Below are positions 1-6,000 of a DNA stretch of 11,013 nt, piece by piece; position 1 is the first letter of the stretch, and each line of letters opens with the position of its first letter. The notes beneath the pieces are model-generated. The model ran no database searches. It saw nothing but the letters and a program-made list of their open reading frames with translations, and had not been told where the DNA came from. The DNA is taken from assembly GCA_964544105.1 (NCBI GenBank), contig CAZIZQ010000031.1:1-11013 (forward strand), given 5' to 3'. The translations under genes were made by a program, and so were the position numbers. This DNA is from GCA-016432345 sp964544105. Its GTDB lineage: Bacteria; Patescibacteriota; Microgenomatia; Levybacterales; UBA12049.

Positions 1-53
1 TGGTTTAGGACCATATCCCGAAAGGGTTGGAGGTTCGATTCCTCTCCGACCCA
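1..53 (+). tRNA. tRNA-Leu (anticodon UAG), 3' part, truncated by the left window edge
   Basis: The 3' part of a class II tRNA. A TGG/CCA stem flanks a 7-nt anticodon loop at 4-10, with anticodon TAG at 6-8, which reads CUN leucine codons. A long variable arm (CCC-GAAA-GGG, about 17-26) marks a leucine or serine type tRNA. The T-arm is GGAGG/TTCGATT/CCTCT at 29-45, with the 3' acceptor strand at 46-52 and discriminator A at 53, as expected for leucine. The next bases are CT, so CCA is not encoded and must be added after transcription. The 5' half lies outside the window. The trigger factor ATG begins only 11 nt after the discriminator, so the two are probably co-transcribed. Confidence 0.93.
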
Positions 54-64
54 CTTTGAAAACT

Positions 65-898
65 ATGAACATACAAGCGGCACAAGAAAAACAACAAGAC
101 GGCACCATAAAACTTACCATTACCATACCTCAAGCAGAGGTTAAAAAAACGTGGGAAGAAATTGTGAAGAGAGCAGCAAAAAGTGCAAAAGTTGCAGGAT
201 TCCGCAAGGGTAAAGCTCCAAAAAAGCTGGTTGAGGAAAACGTCGATACCGAAAAAATCCGAGAAGAAATACTAAAAAAACTCTTGCCTCAAGCGTACAT
301 CGAAGCAGTACGAAAACATAACATTCGACCAATCCTTAACCCAAAAATCCATGTTGAGAAAGTTGATGAAGATGCAGATTGGCAATTTATTGCCCTAACC
401 TGCGAAGCGCCGGAAATAAATATCGGAGCATATAAAGACGCTGTCCAAAAAATAACCGCTAAATCAAAAATTATTATCCCTGGCAAAGAACCACAAGCGC
501 CTAACTTTGACGAAATTGTTAAAGCACTCCTCGATAACGTAAACCTAACTATTCCGGCAATGCTTATCGAACACGAAGTAGACAGGCTACTGTCCCAAAC
601 CCTTGATGAGATTAAAAGCCTTGGTTTAACCCTTGAGCAATACCTAAATTCCACAAAAAAAACCGCGCAATCACTACGAGACGACTACACAAAACGTGCT
701 CAAAACGATATAAAACTGGAGTTTGCCTTACAAAAAATTGCCGAAACAGAAAAAATTACAGTTGAGCAAAAAGAAATAGACGAAGCAATTCTAAAAGCCA
801 AAGACGAAAACGAGCGGAAAAATCTCGAAGCAAACCGCTACATGCTTGCCTCAATACTACGCCAACAAAAGACGCTTGATTTCTTGAGGAACTTGTGA
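65..898 (+). CDS. tig: Trigger factor, minimal form without the PPIase domain
   Basis: A ribosome-associated chaperone that binds nascent chains at the exit tunnel. Numbered from the ATG at 65 (277 aa), the N-terminal ribosome-binding domain spans about residues 1-120 and carries the signature GFRKGKAP at 45-52, the loop that docks on ribosomal protein L23. After a short linker (about 128-147) the chain goes straight into the C-terminal helical chaperone domain, with the typical IPxxLIEHEVDR-like segment at about 163-174. The FKBP-type PPIase domain that lies between these in the roughly 430-residue E. coli protein is absent. A TTG at 56 is in frame, but the ATG at 65 fits the family N-terminus better. 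No Shine-Dalgarno sequence is seen. tRNA 3' processing at position 53 would leave an almost leaderless mRNA. The family call is strong; ribosome binding is inferred from homology. Confidence 0.92.
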   Translation: MNIQAAQEKQQDGTIKLTITIPQAEVKKTWEEIVKRAAKSAKVAGFRKGKAPKKLVEENVDTEKIREEILKKLLPQAYIEAVRKHNIRPILNPKIHVEKVDEDADWQFIALTCEAPEINIGAYKDAVQKITAKSKIIIPGKEPQAPNFDEIVKALLDNVNLTIPAMLIEHEVDRLLSQTLDEIKSLGLTLEQYLNSTKKTAQSLRDDYTKRAQNDIKLEFALQKIAETEKITVEQKEIDEAILKAKDENERKNLEANRYMLASILRQQKTLDFLRNL

Positions 899-915
899 TA
901 CCTTGAGGGCGAAAT

Positions 916-1585
916 ATGCAACAGTTGCAAAAAGCCTTAAAACCAAAAACCCAAGCGAACAGGTTTGTTGACCCCAATCCGGTTGAGGCAATTCGGTCTA
1001 TTGGTAATGGCACTATACAGTCTNNNNNNNNNNNNNNNCACCGATTTAGTGGGTGGGGGAATAAGTGACGTCTGGAAACAGTTTCTTGGAGGCGGTACCG
1101 AAAAAAATAAAAAACAATCAGCCGGCGACCTACAAGAAGGACAAGACCTTAATCTCTCACAAGCAAAAAAAGAAAAGAAACAAGACAATCGCGAGGCAGG
1201 CATAGACTACCGCAGGGAAATCCTCCACGGATCAGAAAGAATTACAAGTCATGAAAATCAAGCCCTTATCCAGCAAATAGAAATGATTGTTGTGGAATTA
1301 AAACGCTTGGCCTCTTCCTCAAAAGAGCTACAAATTGAATTTAAAGATGTGGTTGTAACACAAAATGTCGTTAAACCCGGAAAATATCATCAGAATTTTT
1401 TCGAATGGGTGCTTATTGTTATTCGCTCTGCCCGTATGCGGGTAGAAGATGCAGGAGCATGGCTTTTGGCCATGAAAGGGAAAAAAGGCAAGAAGCAATC
1501 ACAAAACTACTGGGAAAGGTTTAAAAAAGAGGGTACAACCTTCGGCCTCTCCAACGAACGCGTCGTCTCCACCCAAACAGGGTAA
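916..1585 (+). CDS. DUF5660-like CPR hypothetical protein, interrupted by an assembly gap
   Basis: Function unknown. The start is the ATG at 916, preceded by GAGGG at 905-909 with 6-nt spacing and 17 nt after the tig stop, so probably in the tig operon. The first 36 residues (MQQLQKALKPK..., then ...EAIRSIGNGTIQS) run into 15 Ns at 1024-1038. The remaining 181 residues continue as TDLVGGGISDVWKQ..., but in a different frame relative to the recorded gap. The run of Ns is therefore not the true gap length, which must be 2 modulo 3. The middle is lysine- and glutamine-rich and probably disordered (about 1085-1200). The C-terminal half has a hydrophobic stretch (NFFEWVLIVIRSARMR) and ends in a SNERVVSTQTG tail. 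It resembles, from memory, the DUF5660 family of Patescibacteria; the name is unverified. No signal peptide or clear membrane span. Confidence 0.75.
1024..1038. other. Assembly gap (15 N) inside the DUF5660-like gene
   Basis: Fifteen undetermined bases. The coding frame before the gap (codon boundary after 1023) and after it (codon starting at 1040) are out of register, so the missing sequence cannot be exactly 15 nt. The gap is a scaffold join or low-confidence patch, and no biological frameshift should be read from it. Confidence 0.98.
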
Positions 1586-1595
1586 TATTTTCTGC

Positions 1596-1624
1596 TTGAT
1601 TTTTATACCCCGTTTCTGTACAAT
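1596..1624 (+). promoter_or_regulatory. Predicted sigma70-type promoter of the ilvB-ilvN-aminotransferase unit
   Basis: TTGATT at 1596-1601 (-35), a 17-bp spacer, and TACAAT at 1619-1624 (-10). The leader-peptide ATG starts at 1632, 7 nt after the -10 box, so the predicted transcription start coincides with, or lies a base from, that ATG. It sits just after the stop of the preceding gene, with no terminator between them. Confidence 0.8.
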
Positions 1625-1631
1625 TCCTTTA

Positions 1632-1679
1632 ATGAAACAACTTTGCATTCTTACAGTCGTCCTTCTTGATCTCGCATAA
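1632..1679 (+). CDS. Attenuator leader peptide of the ilvBN unit (15 aa)
   Basis: A 15-codon reading frame, MKQLCILTVVLLDLA followed by TAA. Eight of 15 residues are Leu, Ile or Val, with Val-Val-Leu-Leu in a row (1656-1667). This is what a multivalent leader sensing charged Leu/Val/Ile tRNAs needs. No Shine-Dalgarno sequence precedes it and the predicted transcript starts at about its ATG, so initiation would be leaderless. Its control codons overlap the 5' arm of the downstream 1:2 stem (1652-1659), and its stop codon lies in the loop of an inner hairpin (1671-1675/1680-1684). The peptide is expected to have no function after synthesis; its translation is the sensor. The role is inferred from composition and position relative to the RNA structures and ilvB. 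Confidence 0.85.
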   Translation: MKQLCILTVVLLDLA

Positions 1680-1719
1680 GCGAGCGGGGGCCGACTGTAG
1701 AAAACACACCAACCCGCTC
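1652..1719 (+). promoter_or_regulatory. ilvB attenuator: 1:2 stem and competing antiterminator
   Basis: Three mutually constraining pairings are readable. The outer 1:2 stem pairs 1652-1659 (TACAGTCG) with 1692-1699 (CGACTGTA), 8 bp perfect. It encloses hairpin 1671-1675/1680-1684 (CTCGC-ATAA-GCGAG). The antiterminator pairs 1682-1688 (GAGCGGG) with 1713-1719 (CCCGCTC), 7 bp perfect. The latter consumes the 5' arm of the terminator at 1713-1728. A ribosome stalled on the Val/Leu codons would cover arm 1 and leave 1682-1688 free to form the antiterminator. A ribosome that reaches the stop at 1677-1679 would cover 1682-1688 and allow termination. This matches the logic of classical amino acid operon attenuators; no folding program was run. 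Confidence 0.83.
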
Positions 1720-1735
1720 ACAAGCGGGATTTTTT
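1713..1735 (+). terminator. Intrinsic terminator of the ilvB attenuator, adjoining the ilvB start codon
   Basis: CCCGCT (1713-1718), loop CACA, AGCGGG (1723-1728), then A and six Ts at 1730-1735. The ilvB ATG follows directly at 1736. The 5' arm is shared with the antiterminator. The 3' arm includes GGGA at 1726-1729, 6 nt before the ATG. It could act as a weak Shine-Dalgarno sequence hidden by the same hairpin. Confidence 0.87.
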
Positions 1736-3421
1736 ATGAAAAAAATGTCAGGTGGTCATATGCTTATGGAATCCCTCCTTATTGAAGGGGTCGATATTAT
1801 TTTCGGTTATCCAGGCGGAGCAATTATGCCTGTCTATGACGCGCTTTATGACTACAGGAAAAAAATAAAACACGTGCTAGTTCGGCACGAGCAGGGTGCA
1901 ACGCACGCGGCCGAGGGCTATAGCCGCATGACTGGAAAACCAGGAGTTTGTTTTGCCACATCTGGCCCAGGTGCCACCAACTTAATAACCGGCATTACCG
2001 ATGCCCTAATGGACTCTATTCCCATGGTTTGCATTACAGGCCAGGTTTTACACCAACTTGTCGGTACAGACGCTTTTCAGGAAGCAGATATTATTGGCAT
2101 TACAACACCAATTACCAAATGGAACTACCAAATAACTTGTGCTTCAGAAATTGGGGAAATTATTCCAAAAGCATTTGCAATTGCCTGTATGGGCAGGCCA
2201 GGCCCCGTTGTTATTGATGTTACAAAAAATGCACAGGCAGAAATTGCAGATTTTATTCATAAACCATATAAATCGCAAAAACTCTACCCCTCTTTAAACA
2301 AACAAACACAGAAACTAAAAGAAGCTGCTGACCTTCTAAACAACGCCAAACGGCCATATGTCCTTGTTGGTCATGGTGTACAAATTGCAAAGGCCGAAAT
2401 CACACTTAAAAAATTTGTCGAAAAAGGCGGTTTTCCGGTTGGAGCAACCCTACATGGGTTATCCTCTTTTCCAACCAGCCATCCTCTTTATATTGGGATG
2501 CTTGGAATGCATGGAAATTATGGTTCGAACATGTTAACTAATAAAGCAGATGTGATTGTCGGTATTGGTATGAGGTTTGACGATCGGGTAACAGGCCGTG
2601 TTAAAGACTACGCAAAGGCGGCAAAAATAATCCATATCGACATCGATCCGGCAGAACACGGCAAAATTATTCAGCCTACAGTTTCTCTTATTGATGATGC
2701 AAAAGAAACACTAACAAAACTAACCCCACTTATTCAAAAAAAATCCCATGCAGACTGGCTTTCTAAATTTCGAGAATGCGATGCCATTGAATACGAAAAG
2801 GCAATCAAGCCCGAAATGGCGCCAACCACACCGCATATAAAAATGACCGAGGTTATCGATATGCTTTCAAAAACAACCAAAGGAGAAGCAATAATTGTGG
2901 CAGACGTAGGCCAGCACCAAATGATGGCTGCCCGCTATTACAAATTCCAAAAGCCAAAAAGCTTTATTACCTCCGGCGGACTTGGAACCATGGGTTTTGC
3001 CCTTCCTGCCAGTATCGGAGCAAAAATGGCCACGCCAAAACGGGAGGTTATTGCAGTAATTGGTGATGGAAGTTTTCAGATGACTATCCAAGAATTAGCT
3101 ACCATTGCCCAGGAAAAACTAGCGGTTAAAATAGTGCTATTAAACAACAATTATTTAGGCATGGTTAGACAGTGGCAAGAGTTATTTTTTGACAAACGGT
3201 ATTCGTTTGTTGACTTAGATAATCCAGATTTTATTACTGTGGCAAAAGGGTTTAGAATTCCAGGTATTAAGGTTATCAAACGAGGTGATCTAGAAAATGG
3301 CATAAAACAAATGCTACAGGTAAAATCTGCCTTTTTGCTGGAAGTCGAGGTAGAAAAAGAAGGAAAAGTATTCCCAATGATTGCAACCGGCGCATCGGTT
3401 GAGGAGATAAGGCTAGAATGA
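1736..3421 (+). CDS. ilvB: Acetolactate (acetohydroxyacid) synthase, catalytic subunit
   Basis: A ThDP-, FAD- and Mg-dependent enzyme that condenses pyruvate with pyruvate (Val/Leu branch) or 2-oxobutyrate (Ile branch), the first common step of branched-chain synthesis. It is 561 aa, the normal length. The N-terminal PYR domain begins with GVDIIFGYPGG and carries the catalytic glutamate in VRHEQGATHAAEG (Glu52). The central FAD-binding-type domain spans about 190-345. The C-terminal PP domain has the ThDP/Mg motif GDGSFQMT (443-450) through NNNYLGMVRQW (470-480). In-frame ATGs at 1736, 1745 and 1760 are possible; 1736 or 1745 fit the family N-terminus (MSGxxMLxESL). It is preceded directly by the attenuator terminator. 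ilvN starts inside its stop codon (ATGA, 3418-3421). Confidence 0.97.
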   Translation: MKKMSGGHMLMESLLIEGVDIIFGYPGGAIMPVYDALYDYRKKIKHVLVRHEQGATHAAEGYSRMTGKPGVCFATSGPGATNLITGITDALMDSIPMVCITGQVLHQLVGTDAFQEADIIGITTPITKWNYQITCASEIGEIIPKAFAIACMGRPGPVVIDVTKNAQAEIADFIHKPYKSQKLYPSLNKQTQKLKEAADLLNNAKRPYVLVGHGVQIAKAEITLKKFVEKGGFPVGATLHGLSSFPTSHPLYIGMLGMHGNYGSNMLTNKADVIVGIGMRFDDRVTGRVKDYAKAAKIIHIDIDPAEHGKIIQPTVSLIDDAKETLTKLTPLIQKKSHADWLSKFRECDAIEYEKAIKPEMAPTTPHIKMTEVIDMLSKTTKGEAIIVADVGQHQMMAARYYKFQKPKSFITSGGLGTMGFALPASIGAKMATPKREVIAVIGDGSFQMTIQELATIAQEKLAVKIVLLNNNYLGMVRQWQELFFDKRYSFVDLDNPDFITVAKGFRIPGIKVIKRGDLENGIKQMLQVKSAFLLEVEVEKEGKVFPMIATGASVEEIRLE

Positions 3422-3666
3422 ACACACAAACCTATACAATTATAATTGAATCCGAAAACAAACCAGGCGTATTATACCGGGTGGCTGGTATTTTTGTCCG
3501 GCGCAAGATTAATGTCGAAAGCCTGATGGTTTTTGAAACCAAAACTAAGGGCTTGTCAAAATTCACAATTGTTGCTAGTATGAATCCATACAACGCAATA
3601 AGGGTGATAGAAAACATTAGAAAAATTATCGAGGTAACCAAAGCAACATTACATGAAAAACGATAA
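3418..3666 (+). CDS. ilvN: Acetolactate synthase small (regulatory) subunit, single ACT domain
   Basis: An 82-aa regulatory subunit with a single ACT domain covering almost the whole protein (about residues 5-76). It opens with YTIIIESENKPGVLYRVAGIF, followed by RRKINVESLMV, the usual ACT glycine-helix-strand arrangement that forms the valine-binding interface and stimulates the IlvB catalytic subunit. The C-terminal ALS_ss_C domain of the long (about 160-aa) bacterial subunits is absent, so it is closer in size to E. coli IlvN/IlvM. GAGGAG at 3401-3406, 11 nt before the ATG, is a possible ribosome site, and the start overlaps the ilvB stop by 4 nt, indicating translational coupling. Valine inhibition is plausible but not readable from sequence alone. 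Confidence 0.94.
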   Translation: MNTQTYTIIIESENKPGVLYRVAGIFVRRKINVESLMVFETKTKGLSKFTIVASMNPYNAIRVIENIRKIIEVTKATLHEKR

Positions 3667-4846
3667 CACTATTCATGCAAAACCACTTTCCTCTGTTGTT
3701 TCTCAAATCGAGGTTTCGGCAATCAAAAGAATACAGCTTTTGGCAAACACCAAAAAAGATGTTATTAGTCTGGCGCAAGGAACCCCCTCTTTTTTTACTC
3801 CCCAACATATTAAAAAAGCCGCAATACATGCAATCAATCAAAACTTAAGCGATAAATATACCCCAGGATATGGCATAGCCCCGTTACGAGAAGCAATTGC
3901 CAAAAAAGTTACCAAACAAAATGGTATCTCTGCAAGGGCGGAAAACGTACTTGTCGGACACGGAGCAATCGAAACCAACATGGCAGCATATATGACAATC
4001 CTTGATCCAGGAGATGAAATGATTATCCTTACTCCAGACTATGCGTCCCACATCACCCAGGCAAAAATTGCCATGCATGGAGGAATTCCTGTTTCGGTAC
4101 CCCTTGACGAAACTCCAAATGGCTGGGTGCTCAATCCAAAAAGATTAGAAAAAGCAGTTACCAAAAAATCAAAACTAATTCTTATCTGTAACCCCTGCAA
4201 TCCAACAGGAAAAGTTTATTCCAAAGCAGAACTCAAAGAAGTAGCCAGAATTGCCGCCAAATACAATTTGTACATTGTAACCGATGAAATGTACGAAGAC
4301 TTTGTCTATGACAACAAAGAACACGTCAGTATTGGCAGTTTTCCTGAAGTAAAAGATCTCACTATCTCTAGTTTTGGCGTTTCAAAATCATATGCAATGA
4401 CAGGGTGGAGAATTGGTTATCTTATTGCATCGGAAAGACTTATCAATGAAATTTTCAAAATCCACGATTCTATGGTTACCTGTCCCACCGCTGTCTCCCA
4501 ATATGCGGCAATTGCAGCTTTGACGGGGCCAAAAGACGAGGTTTGGGAATTTAAAAAAGAATACGAAAAGAGAAGGCAAATTTGCATGGAAGAATTAGGC
4601 AAGACTGATAAACTTGAATTTTCTGCTCCAGAAGGCGCGTATTACTTTTTTCCAAAATTCAAAAAACCGATTGATGATTTTAAACTTTGTTTTGAAATGG
4701 TGGAAAAAGCAGGTGTGGCCCTGGTCCCAGGCAGCGCCTTTGGGCAAGGTGGAGAAAGCCATATCCGCATTTCCTTCTGCTTTGGCGACGACCAGATTAG
4801 AGAAGGATTACAACGTTTTGTTTCCTATATTAACAAAAACCTCTAA
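3653..4846 (+). CDS. Class I/II PLP-dependent aminotransferase, probably branched-chain amino acid transamination
   Basis: A fold-type I aminotransferase of the aspartate-aminotransferase family, 397 aa. Visible landmarks are LAQGTPSFFTP (40-50) in the N-terminal arm, CNPCNPTG (179-186) with the PLP-binding Asn, DEMY (211-214) with the Asp/Tyr that contact the PLP ring nitrogen and O3', SKSYAMTGWRIGY with the Schiff-base Lys245, and Arg372 in IRISF for the substrate carboxylate. It overlaps ilvN by 14 nt and sits between ilvN and ilvC. Its likely job is therefore reversible transamination of the 2-oxo acids to Val, Leu and Ile, in place of the fold-type IV enzyme IlvE, which is not in the window. 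Exact substrate range cannot be read from sequence; Asp, Ala or aromatic substrates are alternatives. No good Shine-Dalgarno sequence, so translation probably couples to ilvN. Confidence 0.9.
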   Translation: MKNDNTIHAKPLSSVVSQIEVSAIKRIQLLANTKKDVISLAQGTPSFFTPQHIKKAAIHAINQNLSDKYTPGYGIAPLREAIAKKVTKQNGISARAENVLVGHGAIETNMAAYMTILDPGDEMIILTPDYASHITQAKIAMHGGIPVSVPLDETPNGWVLNPKRLEKAVTKKSKLILICNPCNPTGKVYSKAELKEVARIAAKYNLYIVTDEMYEDFVYDNKEHVSIGSFPEVKDLTISSFGVSKSYAMTGWRIGYLIASERLINEIFKIHDSMVTCPTAVSQYAAIAALTGPKDEVWEFKKEYEKRRQICMEELGKTDKLEFSAPEGAYYFFPKFKKPIDDFKLCFEMVEKAGVALVPGSAFGQGGESHIRISFCFGDDQIREGLQRFVSYINKNL

Positions 4847-4858
4847 TTATCATATAAT
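4830..4858 (+). promoter_or_regulatory. Predicted promoter of ilvC producing a leaderless mRNA
   Basis: TTAACA at 4830-4835, a 17-bp spacer, and a perfect TATAAT at 4853-4858. Only 6 nt (4859-4864) separate the -10 box from the ilvC ATG at 4865, so the predicted transcription start falls on or beside the A of the start codon. The -35 box overlaps the last codons of the aminotransferase gene. No terminator separates the two genes, so ilvC can also be read from the ilvB promoter. Confidence 0.75.
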
Positions 4859-4864
4859 CCGCTT

Positions 4865-5911
4865 ATGAAAATGAATTTTGGCGGAGTTACCGAAGAAGTT
4901 GTTACCAGAAAAGAATTTCCGCTTGCAAAGACAAAGCAAGTCCTTAAAGACGAAGTTGTTGCTGTTATTGGCTATGGCGTACAAGGGCCGGCACAAGCAC
5001 TTAATCTTCGCGACAACGGCATTAATGTTATTGTAGGACAAAGAAAAGGCGGTGCCTCATATGACAAGGCCAAAAAAGACGGGTGGAAAGAAGGAAAAGA
5101 TCTTTTTGATATCGAAGAAGCAGCCAGACGGGGAACAATCATTTGCTACCTCCTCTCCGATGCCGGACAAATCCAGTCGTGGCCAGTTATCAAAAAACAC
5201 CTTTCAAAAGGTAAAGCCCTCTACTTTTCCCACGGCTTTGGTATAACATACAAAAAACACACTAAAATTATTCCTCCCAAAGATATTGATGTTATTTTGG
5301 TTGCTCCAAAAGGCTCGGGGCGAACTGTTCGCAAACTTTTTCTTGAAGGTAAGGGAATAAACAGCAGCTTTGCCATTTTCCAAGATGCCACCAAAAATGC
5401 TAAAAATCGAGCTCTCGCCATGGGTATAGCAGTAGGATCCGGATATTTATTTAAAACCACCTTTCAAAAAGAAGTCTATAGTGACCTAACTGGAGAACGG
5501 GGAGTCTTAATGGGTGCAATTGCCGGAATTATGGAAGCGCAGTACAATGTTTTACGTAAAAACGGCCACAGTCCATCAGAGGCATTCAACGAAACGGTCG
5601 AAGAAGCCACCCAAAGTTTAATTCCTTTGATTTCGGAAAACGGCATGGACTGGATGTATGCTAATTGCTCAACCACAGCACAACGGGGAGCGCTGGATTG
5701 GAAACCAAGATTTAGAAAAGCAGTTGAGCCTGTTTTTAAGGATTTATATAAAAAAGTAAAATCAGGCTACGAGGCAGAGGTAACTATAAAAGCAAACAGC
5801 AAGAAGAATTATAAAGTTTGGTTACAAAAAGAATTAGACCAAATAAAAAATTCCGAAATGTGGCAAACAGGAGCCACAGTCCGCAGCCTTCGACCCGAAC
5901 GCCAAAAATAA
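4865..5911 (+). CDS. ilvC: Ketol-acid reductoisomerase (class I)
   Basis: A Mg- and NAD(P)H-dependent isomeroreductase that converts acetolactate or acetohydroxybutyrate to the dihydroxy acids. It is 348 aa, the class I (short) form. The Rossmann motif GYGVQGPAQALNLRDNG lies at 36-52. The following loop GQRKGGAS (58-65) carries Arg/Lys/Ser that usually favour NADPH. SHGFG (122-126) and VAPKGSG (146-152) are conserved, and the C-terminal knotted domain has the metal-binding SDLTGERG (206-213) and FNETVEE (241-247), then MDWMYANCSTTAQRGALDW. Sequence style resembles, from memory, the GVQGP-type enzymes of Bacteroidetes and relatives. Two starts, ATG 4865 and ATG 4871, are possible. It has its own promoter and no Shine-Dalgarno sequence, consistent with leaderless translation. 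Confidence 0.97.
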   Translation: MKMNFGGVTEEVVTRKEFPLAKTKQVLKDEVVAVIGYGVQGPAQALNLRDNGINVIVGQRKGGASYDKAKKDGWKEGKDLFDIEEAARRGTIICYLLSDAGQIQSWPVIKKHLSKGKALYFSHGFGITYKKHTKIIPPKDIDVILVAPKGSGRTVRKLFLEGKGINSSFAIFQDATKNAKNRALAMGIAVGSGYLFKTTFQKEVYSDLTGERGVLMGAIAGIMEAQYNVLRKNGHSPSEAFNETVEEATQSLIPLISENGMDWMYANCSTTAQRGALDWKPRFRKAVEPVFKDLYKKVKSGYEAEVTIKANSKKNYKVWLQKELDQIKNSEMWQTGATVRSLRPERQK

Positions 5912-5915
5912 CGTC

Positions 5916-5949
5916 TTCCACCTTAGAGGTGGAACAGATACGCCACCTC
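5916..5949 (+). repeat. CACCTC/GAGGTG-type inverted repeat after ilvC
   Basis: TTCCACCT (5916-5923) pairs with AGGTGGAA (5927-5934), 8 bp with a 3-nt loop. An alternative 7-bp pairing joins GAGGTGG (5926-5932) with CCACCTC (5943-5949). There is no adjoining T-run, so it is not a textbook intrinsic terminator. It may define the ilvC 3' end or act as a processing or stability hairpin. Arms share ACGCCACCTC (5940-5949) and TTCCACCT with the element around the ridA-leuC junction. Confidence 0.6.
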
Positions 5950-5964
5950 GGGATTTCTTCTTGG

Positions 5965-5993
5965 TTGACAAAATAAGTTCAACTTTATATACT
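5965..5993 (+). promoter_or_regulatory. Predicted promoter of the leuA-ilvD-ridA-leuC-leuD unit
   Basis: A perfect TTGACA at 5965-5970, a 17-bp spacer and TATACT at 5988-5993 (5 of 6 matches to consensus). Seven nt (5994-6000) separate the -10 box from the ATG of the leader peptide at 6001, so the predicted transcription start lies at or one base from the ATG. It is the strongest promoter match in the window. Confidence 0.9.
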
Positions 5994-6000
5994 ACAAACA

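Noticed and set aside
965..1023. A TTG start at 965 for the DUF5660-like gene.
   Set aside because: It is in the frame of the post-gap part only because of the arbitrary N length. The ATG at 916 with GAGGG at 905-909 gives a family-like N-terminus in the pre-gap frame.
1586..1735. T-box riboswitch upstream of ilvB.
   Set aside because: The leader is too short (about 100 nt) and has no T-box consensus (TGGNACCGCG-like) or specifier-loop architecture. The Leu/Val/Ile-rich ORF with competing stems explains it better.
1948..2217. An 89-aa reading frame inside ilvB on the + strand.
   Set aside because: It lies wholly within the well-conserved ilvB coding sequence in another frame and its translation resembles no known protein; a shadow ORF.
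4614..4868. An 84-aa reading frame spanning the end of the aminotransferase and the start of ilvC.
   Set aside because: It overlaps the conserved C-terminus of the aminotransferase and the ilvC promoter in another frame; no family resemblance or ribosome site.
5916..5960. Intrinsic terminator after ilvC.
   Set aside because: The 8-bp hairpin is not followed by a T-run, only GATTTCTTCTTGG some 15 nt later. Described as an inverted repeat instead.
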